A DNA stretch of 64,000 bases. Origin: an uncultured Prevotellaceae bacterium. GTDB lineage: Bacteria; Bacteroidota; Bacteroidia; Bacteroidales; Bacteroidaceae. The notes below the pieces were generated by a model. That model saw nothing but the letters and a program-made list of their open reading frames with translations. It did no database searches and had not been told where the DNA came from. The position numbers and the translations under genes are program-made. Below are positions 63,344-64,000 of this stretch, piece after piece. Location: assembly GCA_900316585.1 (NCBI GenBank), contig ONDM01000001.1, forward strand, positions 186,001 to 250,000, given 5' to 3'. Within the stretch, counting starts at the first letter, position 1; each line of letters begins with the position of its first letter.

Positions 63344-64000
63344 ATGAAAGTATTGAAATTTGGTGGTACATCTGTCGGTAATGCACAGAGAATGAAAGAT
63401 GTAGCAAAACTAATCAATGATGGAGAAAAAAAGATTGTTGTACTATCTGCAATGTCAGGAACAACAAACACATTGGTTGAAATTTCTGATTACTTTTATA
63501 AGAAGAATGCAGATGGAGCAAACGAGATTATCAACCAACTCGCTAATCAATACAGAAAGCACGTTGAAGAGCTCTATGATACAGAAGAATATAAAAATGC
63601 CACAAAGGATTTCTTAAGAGAAGAATTCGAATATTTACATGGTTTCTCTAAGGATATGTTTACCATGTTTGAAGAAAGGGTTATTCTTGCTCAAGGTGAG
63701 ATTATAAGTACAAACATGTTGACAAACTACCTTAAAGAACAAGGGGCTAATGTCGCACTTCTTAATGCCCTGGATTTTATGCGTACTGATAAGAACTCTG
63801 AGCCAGATCCAGTGTATATAAGGCAGCATTTGAACGAGTTGCTTGAAGCTAATCCAGATGCAGATATTTATATTACCCAAGGTTTTATATGCCGTAACGC
63901 TTATGGTGAAATAGATAATCTGGAAAGAGGAGGTTCTGATTATACGGCATCTCTTATTGGTGCAGCAATTCTAGCTGAAGAAATCCAAATATGGACTGAT
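63344..64000 (+). CDS. Aspartate kinase, N-terminal part (3' truncated by window)
   Basis: The first 219 residues of an aspartokinase, which phosphorylates aspartate for lysine, threonine and methionine synthesis. KFGGTSVGNAQRM binds ATP, LSAMSGTTNTLVE follows, and GFICRNAYGEIDNLERGGSDYTASLIGAA is the conserved catalytic region. The remainder, including any ACT domains or a homoserine dehydrogenase fusion, lies outside the window. It follows ftsE by 20 bases in the same operon. Confidence 0.93.
   Translation, partial: MKVLKFGGTSVGNAQRMKDVAKLINDGEKKIVVLSAMSGTTNTLVEISDYFYKKNADGANEIINQLANQYRKHVEELYDTEEYKNATKDFLREEFEYLHGFSKDMFTMFEERVILAQGEIISTNMLTNYLKEQGANVALLNALDFMRTDKNSEPDPVYIRQHLNELLEANPDADIYITQGFICRNAYGEIDNLERGGSDYTASLIGAAILAEEIQIWTD

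Overview
The window reads as a chromosomal segment of a Bacteroidales bacterium, most likely Bacteroidaceae (Bacteroides/Phocaeicola/Prevotella relatives). The evidence is: (i) many promoters with the Bacteroidetes -33/-7 type, TTTG-N20-TAnnTTTG, rather than sigma70 boxes; (ii) almost no Shine-Dalgarno sequences; (iii) Bacteroidetes-typical genes such as the DUF3078/DUF1573 pair, HU-CCDC81/SPOR protein, SusC-like plug domain, lipoprotein glycosidases, Bacteroidetes-type YidC and the atpDC-x-BEFHAG order. No IS element, prophage, integron or CRISPR array was seen. Assignment to genus is inference.

Layout. 1-8.1 kb: tail of an ABC-2 permease, HtrA protease, RNase P RNA, YihY membrane protein, the DUF3078/DUF1573 pair, yidC. 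8.1-14.6 kb: a peptide-uptake operon (S9 dipeptidyl-peptidase-like lipoprotein, MFS transporter, POT transporter), a DUF554 membrane protein, then a tRNA-Cys/Ser/Glu operon. 14.6-19.5 kb (minus): clostripain-like protease, tricorn-like protease and a small zinc-motif membrane protein in one operon. 19.5-25.1 kb: GH3 lipoprotein, AlbA_2/HTH regulator-like gene, GH51 arabinofuranosidase. 25.1-30.8 kb: an uncharacterised radical SAM + DUF4130 pair, ettA, a Na+/Ca2+ exchanger and a DUF2971 protein. 30.8-34.9 kb (minus): GH16-patatin-GH3, a likely beta-glucan operon without SusC/SusD.

35-47 kb: a small coiled-coil protein, proS, an OmpA-like lipoprotein, mtgA, an HU-CCDC81/SPOR protein with an FHA protein, then an AraC regulator / plug-only SusC-like protein / GH105 / unknown protein operon, and lepA with a HAD phosphatase. 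47-56.6 kb (minus): nhaD, pfkA and the complete F1Fo ATP synthase operon, with a truncated epsilon subunit and an extra small membrane protein. 56.7-64 kb: tRNA-Gly, a DUF4286-ruvC-ModF-like ABC operon, then a long operon with an unknown periplasmic protein, hisH-hisA-hisF-hisIE, ftsE and the start of an aspartate kinase gene.

Most of the window is core metabolism and envelope biology. The parts that look least described are the radical SAM/DUF4130 pair, the plug-only SusC-like operon, the HU-CCDC81/SPOR + FHA pair (with an apparently leaderless GTG start), and the protease operon ending in a zinc-motif membrane protein. No obvious defence island was found. All functional assignments come from motifs recognised by eye; no database search was run.
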